Shown piece after piece: positions 19,713 to 28,659 of a DNA stretch of 64,000 nt (positions within the stretch are counted from its first letter, which is position 1; each line of letters starts with the position of its first letter). A program made the position numbers and the translations under genes. Under the pieces are notes generated by a model that was given only the letters and a program-made list of their open reading frames with translations, did not search any database and was not told the DNA's origin. The DNA comes from Streptomyces albicerus (GTDB lineage: Bacteria > Actinomycetota > Actinomycetes > Streptomycetales > Streptomycetaceae): positions 39,580 to 103,579 of the forward strand of contig NZ_VWMY01000043.1 in the NCBI RefSeq assembly GCF_008905045.1, in the 5' to 3' direction.

Positions 19713-21002
19713 ATGAGCGACAGTCCAGCCCCACTCGCCGATCCGCATCTCGTCTTCGATCCTGTCGACGGAGTACGGGATGTCGTGATCCTCGGCTCCA
19801 CCGGGTCGATCGGCACGCAGGCCATCGATCTCGTGCTGCGCAACCCCGACAGGTTCCGGGTGACCGGGCTCTCCGCCGCCGGCGGACGGGTCGGACTGCT
19901 CGCGGAGCAGGCCCACCGGCTGCGTGTGCGGACGGTCGCCGTCGCGCGCGAGGACGTCGTACCGGCGCTGCGCGAGGCCCTGTCCGCGCACTACGGTGCG
20001 GGGGAACCGCTCCCCGAGATCCTCGCGGGGCCGGACGCCGCCACCCATCTCGCCGCCTCCGAGGCGCACACCGTCCTCAACGGGATCACCGGCTCGATCG
20101 GCCTCGCCCCCACCCTCGCCGCCCTCGAGGCGGGCCGCACCCTCGCGCTCGCCAACAAGGAGTCGCTCATCGTCGGCGGCCCTCTGGTGAAGGCGCTGGC
20201 CAAGCCCGGCCAGATCATCCCGGTCGACTCCGAGCACGCCGCCCTCTTCCAGGCCCTCGCCTCGGGCACCAGGGCCGATGTACGCAAACTCGTCGTCACC
20301 GCCTCCGGCGGCCCCTTCAGAGGACGTACGAAGTCCGAGCTGGCCGACGTCACCCCCGAGGACGCCCTCGCGCACCCCACCTGGGCCATGGGCCCGGTCA
20401 TCACCGTCAACTCCGCGACCCTCGTCAACAAAGGGCTGGAAGTCATCGAGGCACACCTCCTCTACGACATTCCCTTCGATCGGATTGAGGTGGTCGTGCA
20501 CCCGCAGTCGTATGTCCACTCGATGGTGGAGTTCACGGACGGATCGACGATGGCGCAGGCGACGCCCCCCGACATGCGCGGTCCCATCGCCATCGGCCTC
20601 GGCTGGCCCGAGCGCGTCCCCGACGCCGCGCCCGCCTTCGACTGGTCGAAGGCTTCGAGCTGGGAGTTCTTCCCGCTCGACAACGACGCGTTTCCGTCGG
20701 TGGGGCTCGCCCGGCACGTCGGGGAGCTCGCAGGCACGGCCCCGGCAGTGTTCAATGCGGCCAACGAGGAGTGCGTGGACGCGTTCCTGAACGGCACTCT
20801 GCCGTATCTCGGGATCATGGAGACCGTGACGAAGGTCGTCGCCGAGCACGGCACACCGGGTACGGGAACCTCACTCACCGTCGCGGACGTCCTCGAAGCG
20901 GAGACCTGGGCGCGCGCCCGGGCCCGTGAACTGACAGCGCGGGCGGCAGCCCGGACGACAACGACAACGACAGCCACGACAACGGCGGAGGCTCGTGCAT
21001 GA
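19713..21002 (+). CDS. dxr: 1-deoxy-D-xylulose 5-phosphate reductoisomerase
   Basis: 429 aa. Converts DXP to MEP with NADPH, the committed step of the non-mevalonate isoprenoid pathway, in the cytoplasm. NADPH motif ILGSTGSIGTQAIDL, second motif LANKESLIVGG, metal and substrate residues in PVDSEHAALFQ and NSATLVNKGLEVIEAH, and HPQSYVHSMVEF are all present. The start at 19713 (MSDSPAPLADPH) places the Rossmann motif near residue 29. The C-terminus carries an odd threonine-rich tail (ARTTTTTTATTTAEARA, from about residue 412) beyond the catalytic domain. The stop overlaps the start of the protease gene (ATGA). Confidence 0.96.
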   Translation: MSDSPAPLADPHLVFDPVDGVRDVVILGSTGSIGTQAIDLVLRNPDRFRVTGLSAAGGRVGLLAEQAHRLRVRTVAVAREDVVPALREALSAHYGAGEPLPEILAGPDAATHLAASEAHTVLNGITGSIGLAPTLAALEAGRTLALANKESLIVGGPLVKALAKPGQIIPVDSEHAALFQALASGTRADVRKLVVTASGGPFRGRTKSELADVTPEDALAHPTWAMGPVITVNSATLVNKGLEVIEAHLLYDIPFDRIEVVVHPQSYVHSMVEFTDGSTMAQATPPDMRGPIAIGLGWPERVPDAAPAFDWSKASSWEFFPLDNDAFPSVGLARHVGELAGTAPAVFNAANEECVDAFLNGTLPYLGIMETVTKVVAEHGTPGTGTSLTVADVLEAETWARARARELTARAAARTTTTTTATTTAEARA

Positions 21003-22303
21003 CGACCCTGATGATGATCCTCGGCATAGTCGTCTTCGCGGTCGGCCTGCTCTTCTCGATCGCCTGGCACGAGCTGGGACATCTCTCCACGGCCAAGCTC
21101 TTCGGCATCCGCGTGCCGCAGTACATGGTCGGCTTCGGCCCGACCATCTGGTCGCGCAGGAAGGGCGACACGGAGTACGGGGTCAAGGCGATTCCGCTCG
21201 GCGGCTACATCCGCATGATCGGGATGTTCCCGCCCGGCCCCGACGGCCGTCTCGAGGCCCGCTCCACCTCGCCGTGGCGCGGCATGGTCGAGGACGCCAG
21301 GGCGCAGTCCTTCGAGGAGCTCCAGCCGGGCGACGAGTCCCGCCTCTTCTACACGCGCAAGCCGTGGAAGCGCGTGATCGTGATGTTCGCCGGCCCCTTC
21401 ATGAACCTGATCCTGGCCGTCGCGATCTTCCTCGGCGTCATGATGACCTTCGGTGTCCAGACCCAGACCACCACGGTCGGCAAGGTCTCCGACTGCGTCA
21501 TCGAGCAGAGTGAGAACCGGTCGAAGTGCGCGACCGGCGACCAGGCCGCACCCGCCAAGGCCGCCGGGCTCCAGGGCGGAGACAAGATCGTCGCGTTCAA
21601 CGGCGAGAAGGTCGCCGACTGGTCCACCCTCCAGGCCGACATCCGCGCCAACCCCGGCAAGGACGTCACCCTCACCGTCGAGCGCGACGGCAAGCAGCTC
21701 GACCTGACGGCCCATCTGATCCGCAACCAGGTCAGCGCGACCGACGGCAACGGCGGCTATGTCGAGGGCAAGTACGTGTACGCCGGCTTCCTCGGCTTCA
21801 CGCCCGCCTCCGGCATCGTCCAGCAGTCGTTCGGGCAGTCCGTGGACCGCATGGGCGACATGATGGAGAACGGCGTCGAGTCGCTGCTCGCCCTGCCGTC
21901 CAAGATCCCCGCACTGTGGGACGCGGCCTTCGGTGACGGCGAGCGCGAGGCTGACTCCCCGATGGGTGTGGTCGGCGCGGCCCGCGTCGGCGGCGAGGTC
22001 TTCACGCTCGACATCCCGCCGGAGAACCAGATCGCGATGATGCTGTTCCTCGTCGCGGGCTTCAACCTCTCCCTGTTCCTGTTCAACATGCTCCCGCTGC
22101 TGCCGCTCGACGGCGGGCACATCGCGGGCGCCCTCTGGGAGTCGCTGCGGCGGAACACTGCGAAGGTGCTGCGGCGGCCGGACCCCGGTCCGTTCGATGT
22201 GGCGAAGCTGATGCCCGTCGCGTACGTGGTGGCCGGAATCTTCATCTGCTTCACGATCCTGGTGCTCATCGCGGACGTGGTTAACCCGGTGAGAATCTCC
22301 TAG
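20999..22303 (+). CDS. rseP: Site-2 metalloprotease, RseP/M50 family
   Basis: 434 aa, intramembrane zinc protease. The first membrane helix carries the HELGH motif (AWHELGHLSTAKLFGI, about residue 23), followed by a GFGPTIWSR loop, a PDZ domain (PAKAAGLQGGDKIVAFNGEKV) and the C-terminal membrane motif NMLPLLPLDGGHIAGALW that supplies the third zinc ligand. The family cleaves anti-sigma factors or leftover signal peptides. Translation is coupled to dxr by a 4-base overlap, and ispG follows, the usual actinobacterial order. Confidence 0.94.
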   Translation: MTTLMMILGIVVFAVGLLFSIAWHELGHLSTAKLFGIRVPQYMVGFGPTIWSRRKGDTEYGVKAIPLGGYIRMIGMFPPGPDGRLEARSTSPWRGMVEDARAQSFEELQPGDESRLFYTRKPWKRVIVMFAGPFMNLILAVAIFLGVMMTFGVQTQTTTVGKVSDCVIEQSENRSKCATGDQAAPAKAAGLQGGDKIVAFNGEKVADWSTLQADIRANPGKDVTLTVERDGKQLDLTAHLIRNQVSATDGNGGYVEGKYVYAGFLGFTPASGIVQQSFGQSVDRMGDMMENGVESLLALPSKIPALWDAAFGDGEREADSPMGVVGAARVGGEVFTLDIPPENQIAMMLFLVAGFNLSLFLFNMLPLLPLDGGHIAGALWESLRRNTAKVLRRPDPGPFDVAKLMPVAYVVAGIFICFTILVLIADVVNPVRIS

Positions 22304-22318
22304 TCATACGCAGTTCGT

Positions 22319-22349
22319 GGCGGCCGGGCACACTGAGTGTCCGGCCGCC
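22319..22349 (+). terminator. Hairpin between the protease gene and ispG
   Basis: GGCGGCCGGGCA (22319-22330) pairs with TGTCCGGCCGCC (22338-22349) in a 12-base stem with one G-T pair and a 7-base loop, 15 bases after the protease stop. It is a terminator or attenuator before ispG. Confidence 0.65.
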
Positions 22350-22469
22350 CGCCTTTGGGTGGACCTGCCTGTGGAATGTGCTCCCGCCTGCGGGGGTGCC
22401 GTAATCTCGATGGCTGGAGCCCGTCAGCTTTCGGGACCGACCGATCCTTACCTTGGGGTTGCACAGCAG

Positions 22470-23627
22470 ATGACTGCGATTTCACTCGGCATGCCGTCCG
22501 TTCCGACCAAGCTCGCCGAGCGCCGGAAGAGCCGGCAGATCCAGGTCGGAACCGTGGCAGTGGGCGGAGACGCACCCGTCTCGGTGCAGTCGATGACGAC
22601 GACGCGTACGTCCGACATCGGCGCCACGCTCCAGCAGATCGCCGAGCTGACCGCGTCCGGCTGCCAGATCGTACGGGTGGCGTGCCCCACGCAGGACGAC
22701 GCAGACGCGCTCGCGACCATCGCCAGTAAGTCGCAGATTCCGGTCATCGCGGACATCCACTTCCAGCCGAAGTACGTGTTCGCCGCGATCAACGCCGGCT
22801 GCGCCGCGGTCCGGGTGAACCCCGGCAACATCAAGCAGTTCGACGACCAGGTCAAGGAGATCGCGCGGGCCGCCAAGGACACCGGCACGCCGATCCGGAT
22901 CGGGGTCAACGCCGGTTCGCTCGACAAGCGGCTGCTCCAGAAGTACGGCAAGGCGACGCCCGAGGCGCTCGTCGAGTCGGCCCTCTGGGAGGCGTCCCTC
23001 TTCGAGGAGCACGACTTCCGGGACATCAAGATCTCGGTCAAGCACAACGACCCCGTGGTCATGGTCAACGCCTACCGTCAGCTGGCCGCCGCCTGCGACT
23101 ACCCGCTGCACCTCGGTGTGACGGAGGCGGGCCCCGCCTTCCAGGGCACGATCAAGTCGGCGGTGGCCTTCGGCGCGCTGCTCGCCGAGGGCATCGGCGA
23201 CACGATCCGGGTCTCCCTCTCCGCCCCGCCGGTCGAGGAGATCAAGGTCGGCATGCAGATCCTGGAGTCGCTGAACCTCAAGCAGCGGCGTCTCGAGATC
23301 GTCTCCTGCCCGTCCTGCGGGCGGGCCCAGGTCGACGTGTACAAGCTGGCGGAGGAGGTCACCGCCGGCCTGGAGGGCATGGAGGTTCCGCTCCGCGTGG
23401 CGGTCATGGGCTGCGTCGTCAACGGGCCGGGCGAGGCCCGCGAGGCCGACCTCGGCGTCGCCTCCGGCAACGGCAAGGGGCAGATCTTCGTGAAGGGCGA
23501 GGTCATCAAGACGGTGCCCGAGTCGAAGATCGTGGAGACCCTCATCGACGAGGCGATGAAGATCGCCGAACAGATGGAAGCGGACGGGGTCGCCTCCGGC
23601 GAGCCTTCGGTGTCTGTGGCGGGCTGA
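22470..23627 (+). CDS. ispG: 4-hydroxy-3-methylbut-2-enyl diphosphate synthase
   Basis: 385 aa from ATG 22470. Converts MEcPP to HMBPP using a 4Fe-4S cluster, the penultimate MEP-pathway step. The TIM barrel starts with RQIQVGTVAVGGDAPVSVQS. Cluster cysteines are visible in CPSCGRAQVD and MGCVVNGPGEA, with the last ligand glutamate nearby. The clustering with dxr puts two MEP enzymes around a membrane protease. Upstream in-frame starts exist from 22317, but the encoded residues do not resemble IspG. The ribosome-binding site of 22470 is weak. Confidence 0.96.
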   Translation: MTAISLGMPSVPTKLAERRKSRQIQVGTVAVGGDAPVSVQSMTTTRTSDIGATLQQIAELTASGCQIVRVACPTQDDADALATIASKSQIPVIADIHFQPKYVFAAINAGCAAVRVNPGNIKQFDDQVKEIARAAKDTGTPIRIGVNAGSLDKRLLQKYGKATPEALVESALWEASLFEEHDFRDIKISVKHNDPVVMVNAYRQLAAACDYPLHLGVTEAGPAFQGTIKSAVAFGALLAEGIGDTIRVSLSAPPVEEIKVGMQILESLNLKQRRLEIVSCPSCGRAQVDVYKLAEEVTAGLEGMEVPLRVAVMGCVVNGPGEAREADLGVASGNGKGQIFVKGEVIKTVPESKIVETLIDEAMKIAEQMEADGVASGEPSVSVAG

Positions 23628-23741
23628 CCTTCCGCTCGGGCTGCGGGGGGAAAAAGCCGGCCCAAGGCATGGGGCGGCGCGGCACATTTTCGCCAGGTAC
23701 AGTGCGGGGATCAGCAGACTTGATGGTGAAGGCCCCCGTAC

Positions 23742-24590
23742 GTGTTGACGCAGACGACCACCAGAGTCCTCGAACCGAGTGACCTGGACGCCGCGCTCGC
23801 AGTCCTCGACCGCGAGCCGGTCGCGAACGCCTTCGTGACCTCCCGAGTACAGGTCGCCGGCCTCGACCCATGGCGCCTCGGCGGCGAGATGTGGGGCTGG
23901 TACGAGGACGGCATGCTGACGTCCCTCTGCTACGCGGGCGCGAACCTGGTCCCGATCTGCGCCACCCCCCGAGCCGTCCGGGCCTTCGCGGACCGCGCCC
24001 GCAGGGCAGGCCGCCGCTGCTCCTCCATCGTCGGCCCCGCCGAGGCCACGGGCCCGCTCTGGCGCCTCCTCGAGCCGAACTGGGGCCCGGCCCGCGAGGT
24101 CCGCCCGCACCAGCCCCTGATGGTCACCGACCGTCTGCCCACCGACATCGCCCCGGACCCGTACGTCCGCCGCATCCGCAAGGACGAGTTGGAGACGATC
24201 ATGCCGGCCTGCGTGGCGATGTTCACGGAGGAGGTCGGCGTCTCCCCGCTCGCCGGTGACGGCGGCCTGCTCTACCAGGCCCGGGTCGCCGAACTCGTCG
24301 GCTCCGGCCGCTCGTTCGCCCGCCTCGACAAAGACGGCAGGGTCGTCTTCAAGGCCGAGATCGGCGCGGCGACCCCCCAGGCCTGCCAGATCCAGGGCGT
24401 CTGGGTCGCCCCCGAGTACCGCGGCCAGGGCCTCGCGGCCCCCGGCATGGCAGCCGTCCTGCGCTACGCCCTCGCAGACGTCGCCCCGATAGTCAGCCTG
24501 TACGTCAACGACTTCAACACCCCCGCCCGCGCCGCATACCACCGGGTCGGCTTCCAAGAGGTAGGCGCTTTCATGAGCGTCTTGTTCTGA
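23742..24590 (+). CDS. GNAT acetyltransferase with N-terminal DUF4081-like domain
   Basis: 282 aa. The C-terminal half is a GNAT fold, with the acetyl-CoA pyrophosphate loop in VWVAPEYRGQGLAAPGM and FNTPARAAYHRVGFQEV as the last strand. The N-terminal half (about residues 5-110) matches the actinobacterial DUF4081 layout, including ALAVLDREPVANAFVTSRV. The acceptor substrate is unknown. The GTG start has GAAGG 9 bases upstream, and TTG at 23745 is an alternative. It lies between ispG and a second GNAT gene in what looks like a conserved Streptomyces order. Confidence 0.85.
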   Translation: MLTQTTTRVLEPSDLDAALAVLDREPVANAFVTSRVQVAGLDPWRLGGEMWGWYEDGMLTSLCYAGANLVPICATPRAVRAFADRARRAGRRCSSIVGPAEATGPLWRLLEPNWGPAREVRPHQPLMVTDRLPTDIAPDPYVRRIRKDELETIMPACVAMFTEEVGVSPLAGDGGLLYQARVAELVGSGRSFARLDKDGRVVFKAEIGAATPQACQIQGVWVAPEYRGQGLAAPGMAAVLRYALADVAPIVSLYVNDFNTPARAAYHRVGFQEVGAFMSVLF

Positions 24591-24599
24591 GAAGAAGGC

Positions 24600-24660
24600 G
24601 CGCCCCGTAAGGGGCGCGGGGCGTGACATTGTGCGGCTCCGCCGCGTGGGCGCGACCAGC
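24600..24660 (-). repeat. Dispersed intergenic repeat, long form, reverse orientation
   Basis: Read on the minus strand this is the same element as 12001-12050. It shares a 27-base identical stretch starting GTCGCGCCCACGCGGCG, and ends in the hairpin GCGCCCC-GTAA-GGGGCGC (24600-24617 on the plus strand). It sits 10 bases after the first acetyltransferase gene and probably serves as its terminator. Confidence 0.6.
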
Positions 24661-24738
24661 CACACCCGACCCGCACCCAACAAGACAACCCCCCGTCCCC
24701 GGCGCCACCCATCGAAACGCCCGGGTAGTCTCCCGGGC

Positions 24739-25308
24739 ATGCTCCGCTTCCCCGGTCAGGGCCCCCGTACGCCCGACGACGTCGTCATCGGCCCGCTGGA
24801 TCTGGCCGCCCGGATCGACGAGGCGCTGGCCGTACAGGCCCTGGCCTTCGGACTCGGCTCGGACGAGATCGCCGTACGACGGCAGATCGTGCTGCGGCAC
24901 ATCACCTACCCCGGGGCCCGCGCACTCGGCGCGACCACCGCCGACGGACGGCTCGTCGGCTTCGTCTACGGCATGCCCAACGACCGTGCGCACTGGTGGT
25001 CCACCGTCGTCGAGCCCTACCTGCGGAGCCAGGGATACGACGACTGGCTGGACGACTCCTTCGTCATCACCGAACTGCACGTCCACCCGCGCTACCAGAA
25101 CCGCGGCGTCGGCCGCGCCCTGATCACCACGATCACCGACAGCGCCGCCGAACCGCGCTCGATCCTCTCCGCCATCGACACGGAGAGCCCGGCCCGCGGG
25201 CTGTACCGCTCGCTCGGGTACAAGGACCTGGCCAGGCAGGTCCTGTTCCCCAGCGCGCCGAAGCCGTACGCGGTGATGGGCGCCCCTCTGCCCCTGCGCC
25301 GCCGGTGA
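24739..25308 (+). CDS. GNAT family N-acetyltransferase
   Basis: 189 aa from ATG 24739 (MLRFPGQGPRTPDD). The acetyl-CoA-binding motif is in HVHPRYQNRGVGRALI, with the preceding strand SFVITELHV and the final segment ARGLYRSLGYKDLARQVLF. Upstream in-frame codons reach 24631 but run into the dispersed repeat, so they are not taken as coding. Substrate unknown. The gene ends 94 bases before proS. Confidence 0.85.
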   Translation: MLRFPGQGPRTPDDVVIGPLDLAARIDEALAVQALAFGLGSDEIAVRRQIVLRHITYPGARALGATTADGRLVGFVYGMPNDRAHWWSTVVEPYLRSQGYDDWLDDSFVITELHVHPRYQNRGVGRALITTITDSAAEPRSILSAIDTESPARGLYRSLGYKDLARQVLFPSAPKPYAVMGAPLPLRRR

Positions 25309-25402
25309 CGGATCCCGCCGACAGCGAATAACGGATTTCCGGCGACGGCTGCCCCCCGGCTAACCTCCTAGCATCACCCTTACGCAGCAGGAGTCGAGAA
25401 TC

Positions 25403-27097
25403 ATGGCCCAGGTCCAGCGCATGTCCCGTTTGATGGTCAAGACACTGCGTGACGACCCGGCGGACGCCGAGACGCTCAGCCACAAGCTGCTGGTCCGCGC
25501 CGGCTACGTACGCCGTAACTCGGCCGGCATCTGGACCTGGCTCCCGCTCGGCAAGAAGGTCCTCGACAACATCTCCCGTGTCGTACGGGAGGAGATGGAC
25601 GCCATCGGCGCCCAGGAGGTCCTGCTCCCGGCCCTGCTGCCCAAGGAGCCGTACGAGGCGTCGGCCCGCTGGGAGGAGTACGGCGACCTGCTCTTCCGCC
25701 TCAAGGACCGCAAGGGCGGCGAGTACCTGCTCGGCCCGACGCACGAGGAGATCTTCACCCTCGTGGTGAAGGACCAGGTGGCGTCGTACAAGGACCTGCC
25801 GGTCATGCTCTACCAGATCCAGACGAAGTACCGGGACGAGGCCCGCCCCCGCTCCGGCGTGCTGCGCGGCCGCGAGTTCCAGATGAAGGACTCGTACTCC
25901 TTCGACACGACCGACGAGGGGCTCGCCGAGTCCTACCGGCTGCACCGCGAGGCGTACCAGAAGATCTTCGCGCGCCTGGGTCTGGACTACCGGATCGTCT
26001 CGGCCGTCTCCGGTGCGATGGGCGGCTCGGCGTCCGAGGAGTTCCTCGCGCCCGCCGCGGCCGGCGAGGACACCTTCGCGGACTGCCCGGCCTGCGACTA
26101 CGCGGCGAACACGGAGGCGGTCACCTTCCAGCTGACGCCGGTCTCCCAGGAGCACGGCCCGGTCGAGGAGTTGGACACCCCCGACACCCCGACCATCGAG
26201 ACCCTCGCCCAGCACCTCGGCGTCCCCGCCTCCGCCACCCTCAAGAACCTCCTGGTGAAGGTCGACGGCGAGATCGTGGCCGTGGGCGTCCCGGGCGACC
26301 GCGAGGTCGACCTCGGCAAGCTGGGCGAGCACCTCGCCCCGGCCGTCGTCGAACTCGTCACGGCCGAGGACTTCGAGGGCCGCGACGACCTCGTACGCGG
26401 TTACGTGGGCCCGCAGGGTATGGAGAAGGTCCGCTACATCGCCGACCCGCGCGTGGCCCCCGGCACGGCCTGGATCACCGGCGCGAACAAGGAGGGCAAG
26501 CACGCCCGCAATGTCGTCGTGGGCCGTGACTTCGAGGTCGACGACCACCTCGACGTGGTCGTCGTGGAAGACGGCGACCCCTGCCCGAAGTGCGGCACCG
26601 GCCTCAAGCTGGACCGCGCCATCGAGATCGGCCACATCTTCCAGCTGGGCCGCAAGTACGCGGACACCTTCCAGCTCGACGTCCTCGGCCAGCAGGGCAA
26701 GCCGGTCCGCGTGACCATGGGCTCGTACGGCATCGGCGTCTCGCGCGCGGTCGCGGCGCTGGCCGAGCAGTCGGCCGACGACCAGGGCCTGTGCTGGCCC
26801 AAGGAGATCGCCCCGGCCGACGTCCACGTCGTCGCGGCGGGCAAGGCCCTCCAGACCGAGCTGGCCCTCGACGTCTCGGAGAAGCTGGGCGCGGCGGGCG
26901 TACGCGTGCTCGTGGACGACCGGGCCGGTGTGTCGCCGGGCGTGAAGTTCACGGACGCCGAACTCATCGGCGTACCGAAGATCCTGGTGGCCGGACGGCG
27001 CTCGGCCGAGGGCGTCCTGGAACTGAAGGACCGCCGCACCGGCGAGCGCGAGGAGCTGACGGTGGACGAGGCGATCGCCCGCCTGTCGGCGGAGTAA
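25403..27097 (+). CDS. proS: Prolyl-tRNA synthetase, bacterial type
   Basis: 564 aa class II synthetase. Motif 1 is in SAGIWTWLPLGKKVLDN, motif 2 in YRDEARPRSGVLRGREFQMKD, and motif 3 in MGSYGIGVSRAVAAL. Between motifs 2 and 3 is the editing insertion domain (about residues 225-400, including FADCPACDYAANTEA) that clears mischarged alanine, the hallmark of the long bacterial form. The C-terminal anticodon-binding domain starts near DVHVVAAGK. The ATG follows GCAGGAG. The gene appears to be singly transcribed. Confidence 0.97.
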   Translation: MAQVQRMSRLMVKTLRDDPADAETLSHKLLVRAGYVRRNSAGIWTWLPLGKKVLDNISRVVREEMDAIGAQEVLLPALLPKEPYEASARWEEYGDLLFRLKDRKGGEYLLGPTHEEIFTLVVKDQVASYKDLPVMLYQIQTKYRDEARPRSGVLRGREFQMKDSYSFDTTDEGLAESYRLHREAYQKIFARLGLDYRIVSAVSGAMGGSASEEFLAPAAAGEDTFADCPACDYAANTEAVTFQLTPVSQEHGPVEELDTPDTPTIETLAQHLGVPASATLKNLLVKVDGEIVAVGVPGDREVDLGKLGEHLAPAVVELVTAEDFEGRDDLVRGYVGPQGMEKVRYIADPRVAPGTAWITGANKEGKHARNVVVGRDFEVDDHLDVVVVEDGDPCPKCGTGLKLDRAIEIGHIFQLGRKYADTFQLDVLGQQGKPVRVTMGSYGIGVSRAVAALAEQSADDQGLCWPKEIAPADVHVVAAGKALQTELALDVSEKLGAAGVRVLVDDRAGVSPGVKFTDAELIGVPKILVAGRRSAEGVLELKDRRTGEREELTVDEAIARLSAE

Positions 27098-27110
27098 CCG
27101 GGGCTCCTGC

Positions 27111-27240
27111 ACCTCCAGCCCGTCCGGTGTTTGAGGAGGAGGCCGTTCAGGCCGATAGCGGGGGTCTGGGGGCGCAGCCCTCAGGGATGGGACGGGTAGG
27201 GGCGGCGGGGGGAAACCCCCGCCCCCGCAACCACCGGGCT
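27111..27240. repeat. Streptomyces-type intergenic repeat with hairpin
   Basis: The stretch after proS holds CCAGCCCGTCCGGTGTTTGA (27116-27135), the segment GGGGTCTGGGGGCGCAGCCC (27161-27180), and a stem-loop GCGGGGG-GAAA-CCCCCGC (27205-27222). From memory, segments of this type recur widely between Streptomyces genes. It separates convergent proS and the APH-like gene and may terminate both. Confidence 0.6.
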
Positions 27241-27255
27241 GTCCGAAGGCACCGG

Positions 27256-28149
27256 CTACAGCCAGCTCGCGAACTCCAGCAACAACTCCGCGTCCTGGAG
27301 GCGGCCCACGCGCCGGGCCCGTACCCCCGACTCCACGGCCCGGAACAGCGTCCAGCCGCGCAACCGCTCCTGATCCACGTCCAGGGACTCCGCGAGACGC
27401 TTCACCCGGCGGCGGGTGGTGGCGGCGCCGGACGGGGAGGCGATCAGGTCCTCGACGCGGTCGCGGACCAGGCGGGCCAGGTCGAAGGCGCACTCGCCGA
27501 CGACGGGGTCAGGACCCACGGCCAGCCAGGGGCTGCGCTCGCCTGCCAGGACCTTGCTCTGCCGGAAAGTGCCGTGCAGCAGACGCGCCTCGGGCGCCGA
27601 CGCGAGCAGCTCGTCCCGTACCGCCAGCGCCGCGTCGACCAGCGGCGCGGCCTCCGCGTCGGCGCTCGCCCGCATCGCCTCGGCCTGCCGCCCGGTCCGC
27701 TCGGCCACCGTCTCGAAGACATGGTCGGCGGGCGGCTCGACCCACAGCCGGCGCAGCGTCCCCGCGGCCTCCAACATCGACTTGGCCTCGGGCAGCGAAC
27801 GCACCGACACATCGGGATGCAGCCGCTCAAGCAACAGGACGCCCTCGGGACCGGCCGGATCGAGGAGCCGTACCGCACCCAGGCCGTCCCAGTGCGCGAG
27901 CGCGGCCCGCTCGCTCTCCGGGCGGGCCCGGCGCGGGGCGAGCTTCAGGACGGCGGGGGTGCCGTCAGGCAGCCGCACGAGGATCACCAGACTGCTGCGC
28001 CCGCCGGGCACCTGCACGCGCTCCACGGTCAACTCGCGTAGCGCGACGGCCTGCTGAGCGGCCTGAGGCAGCTTCTCCAGCCAGTCGTCACCGCCCGGTG
28101 CCGTCTCGCCGAGCGCCTTGACGAGACGCTGCGGCGGTTCGAAAGCCAT
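27256..28149 (-). CDS. APH(6)-like protein, probable pseudokinase
   Basis: 297 aa with the overall order of aminoglycoside/hydroxyurea 6-phosphotransferases: the nucleotide-binding lysine strand TPAVLKL (K69), E80, GVLLLERL and the late WLA-x-x-P-x-P-VVG-x-x-A-F-D-L segment. The catalytic loop that normally reads HGDLHxGNVL is HGTFRQSKVL (residues 192-201). The aspartate, histidine and asparagine are replaced by T194, R196 and K199, and the metal-binding IDP motif is VGP (G212). Loss of all key residues argues against kinase activity. The protein may bind a small molecule. Three genes in this strand-group (27256-29213) lie close together. Confidence 0.78.
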   Translation of the reverse strand: MAFEPPQRLVKALGETAPGGDDWLEKLPQAAQQAVALRELTVERVQVPGGRSSLVILVRLPDGTPAVLKLAPRRARPESERAALAHWDGLGAVRLLDPAGPEGVLLLERLHPDVSVRSLPEAKSMLEAAGTLRRLWVEPPADHVFETVAERTGRQAEAMRASADAEAAPLVDAALAVRDELLASAPEARLLHGTFRQSKVLAGERSPWLAVGPDPVVGECAFDLARLVRDRVEDLIASPSGAATTRRRVKRLAESLDVDQERLRGWTLFRAVESGVRARRVGRLQDAELLLEFASWL

Positions 28150-28176
28150 GCGCGAGTCGTTCCCTTCCTGTACGCG

Positions 28177-28659
28177 TTACGAGGTCGGTGTCGCCGACGC
28201 GGTGGACGGGGCCGACCGCTCGGCGAGACCAGGGAAGGCTACGCTCTCGCCGCTCCAGCGCACCGACCGCACCGCCGCTTCCCGCAACGCGTCCGCCGCC
28301 GCCCGGCGCCGGTCGCCCTCGGCGGCCCGGACCAGGTCGGAGTACACCCCGGCCACCCGGCCCTCCAGCTCGGCGGCGAACCGTACGGCCGCGTCCGAGT
28401 CCGTCACCGGGAACGGCAGCGCGTACGCGGCCGCCGCGGGCTCGGGCTTCCCGCCCAGGTCGCGCACGGCTCGCGTCAGCTCGTCCCGCCGCGCCCGGTG
28501 CGCGTCGTACGCCGCCCGCGCCTCACTCCGCCGACTCTCCTGGATCTTCCCGCCCACGACCCCGTAGCCGTACACGGCGGCATGCTCGGCACCGAGCGCG
28601 GCCTGCACGGCCGTCAGCTCCGCCGGCGCCTTCGCCTCCGTCTTCCCGGAACCGCTCAC
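28177..28659 (-). CDS. Ferritin-like domain protein (DUF4439-type)
   Basis: 160 aa, mostly helical. Features are AVQAALGAEHAAVYGYGVVGGKI in the first helix (the glutamate-alanine-histidine pattern of ferritin-like domains), AHRARRDELTRAV in the second, YALPFPVTD in a linker, and VYSDLVRAAEG later. DUF4439 proteins of actinobacteria have this layout; function is unknown. The start overlaps the stop of the lipoprotein gene (ATGA), so both are in one operon. No signal peptide is seen. Confidence 0.78.
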   Translation of the reverse strand: MSGSGKTEAKAPAELTAVQAALGAEHAAVYGYGVVGGKIQESRRSEARAAYDAHRARRDELTRAVRDLGGKPEPAAAAYALPFPVTDSDAAVRFAAELEGRVAGVYSDLVRAAEGDRRRAAADALREAAVRSVRWSGESVAFPGLAERSAPSTASATPTS

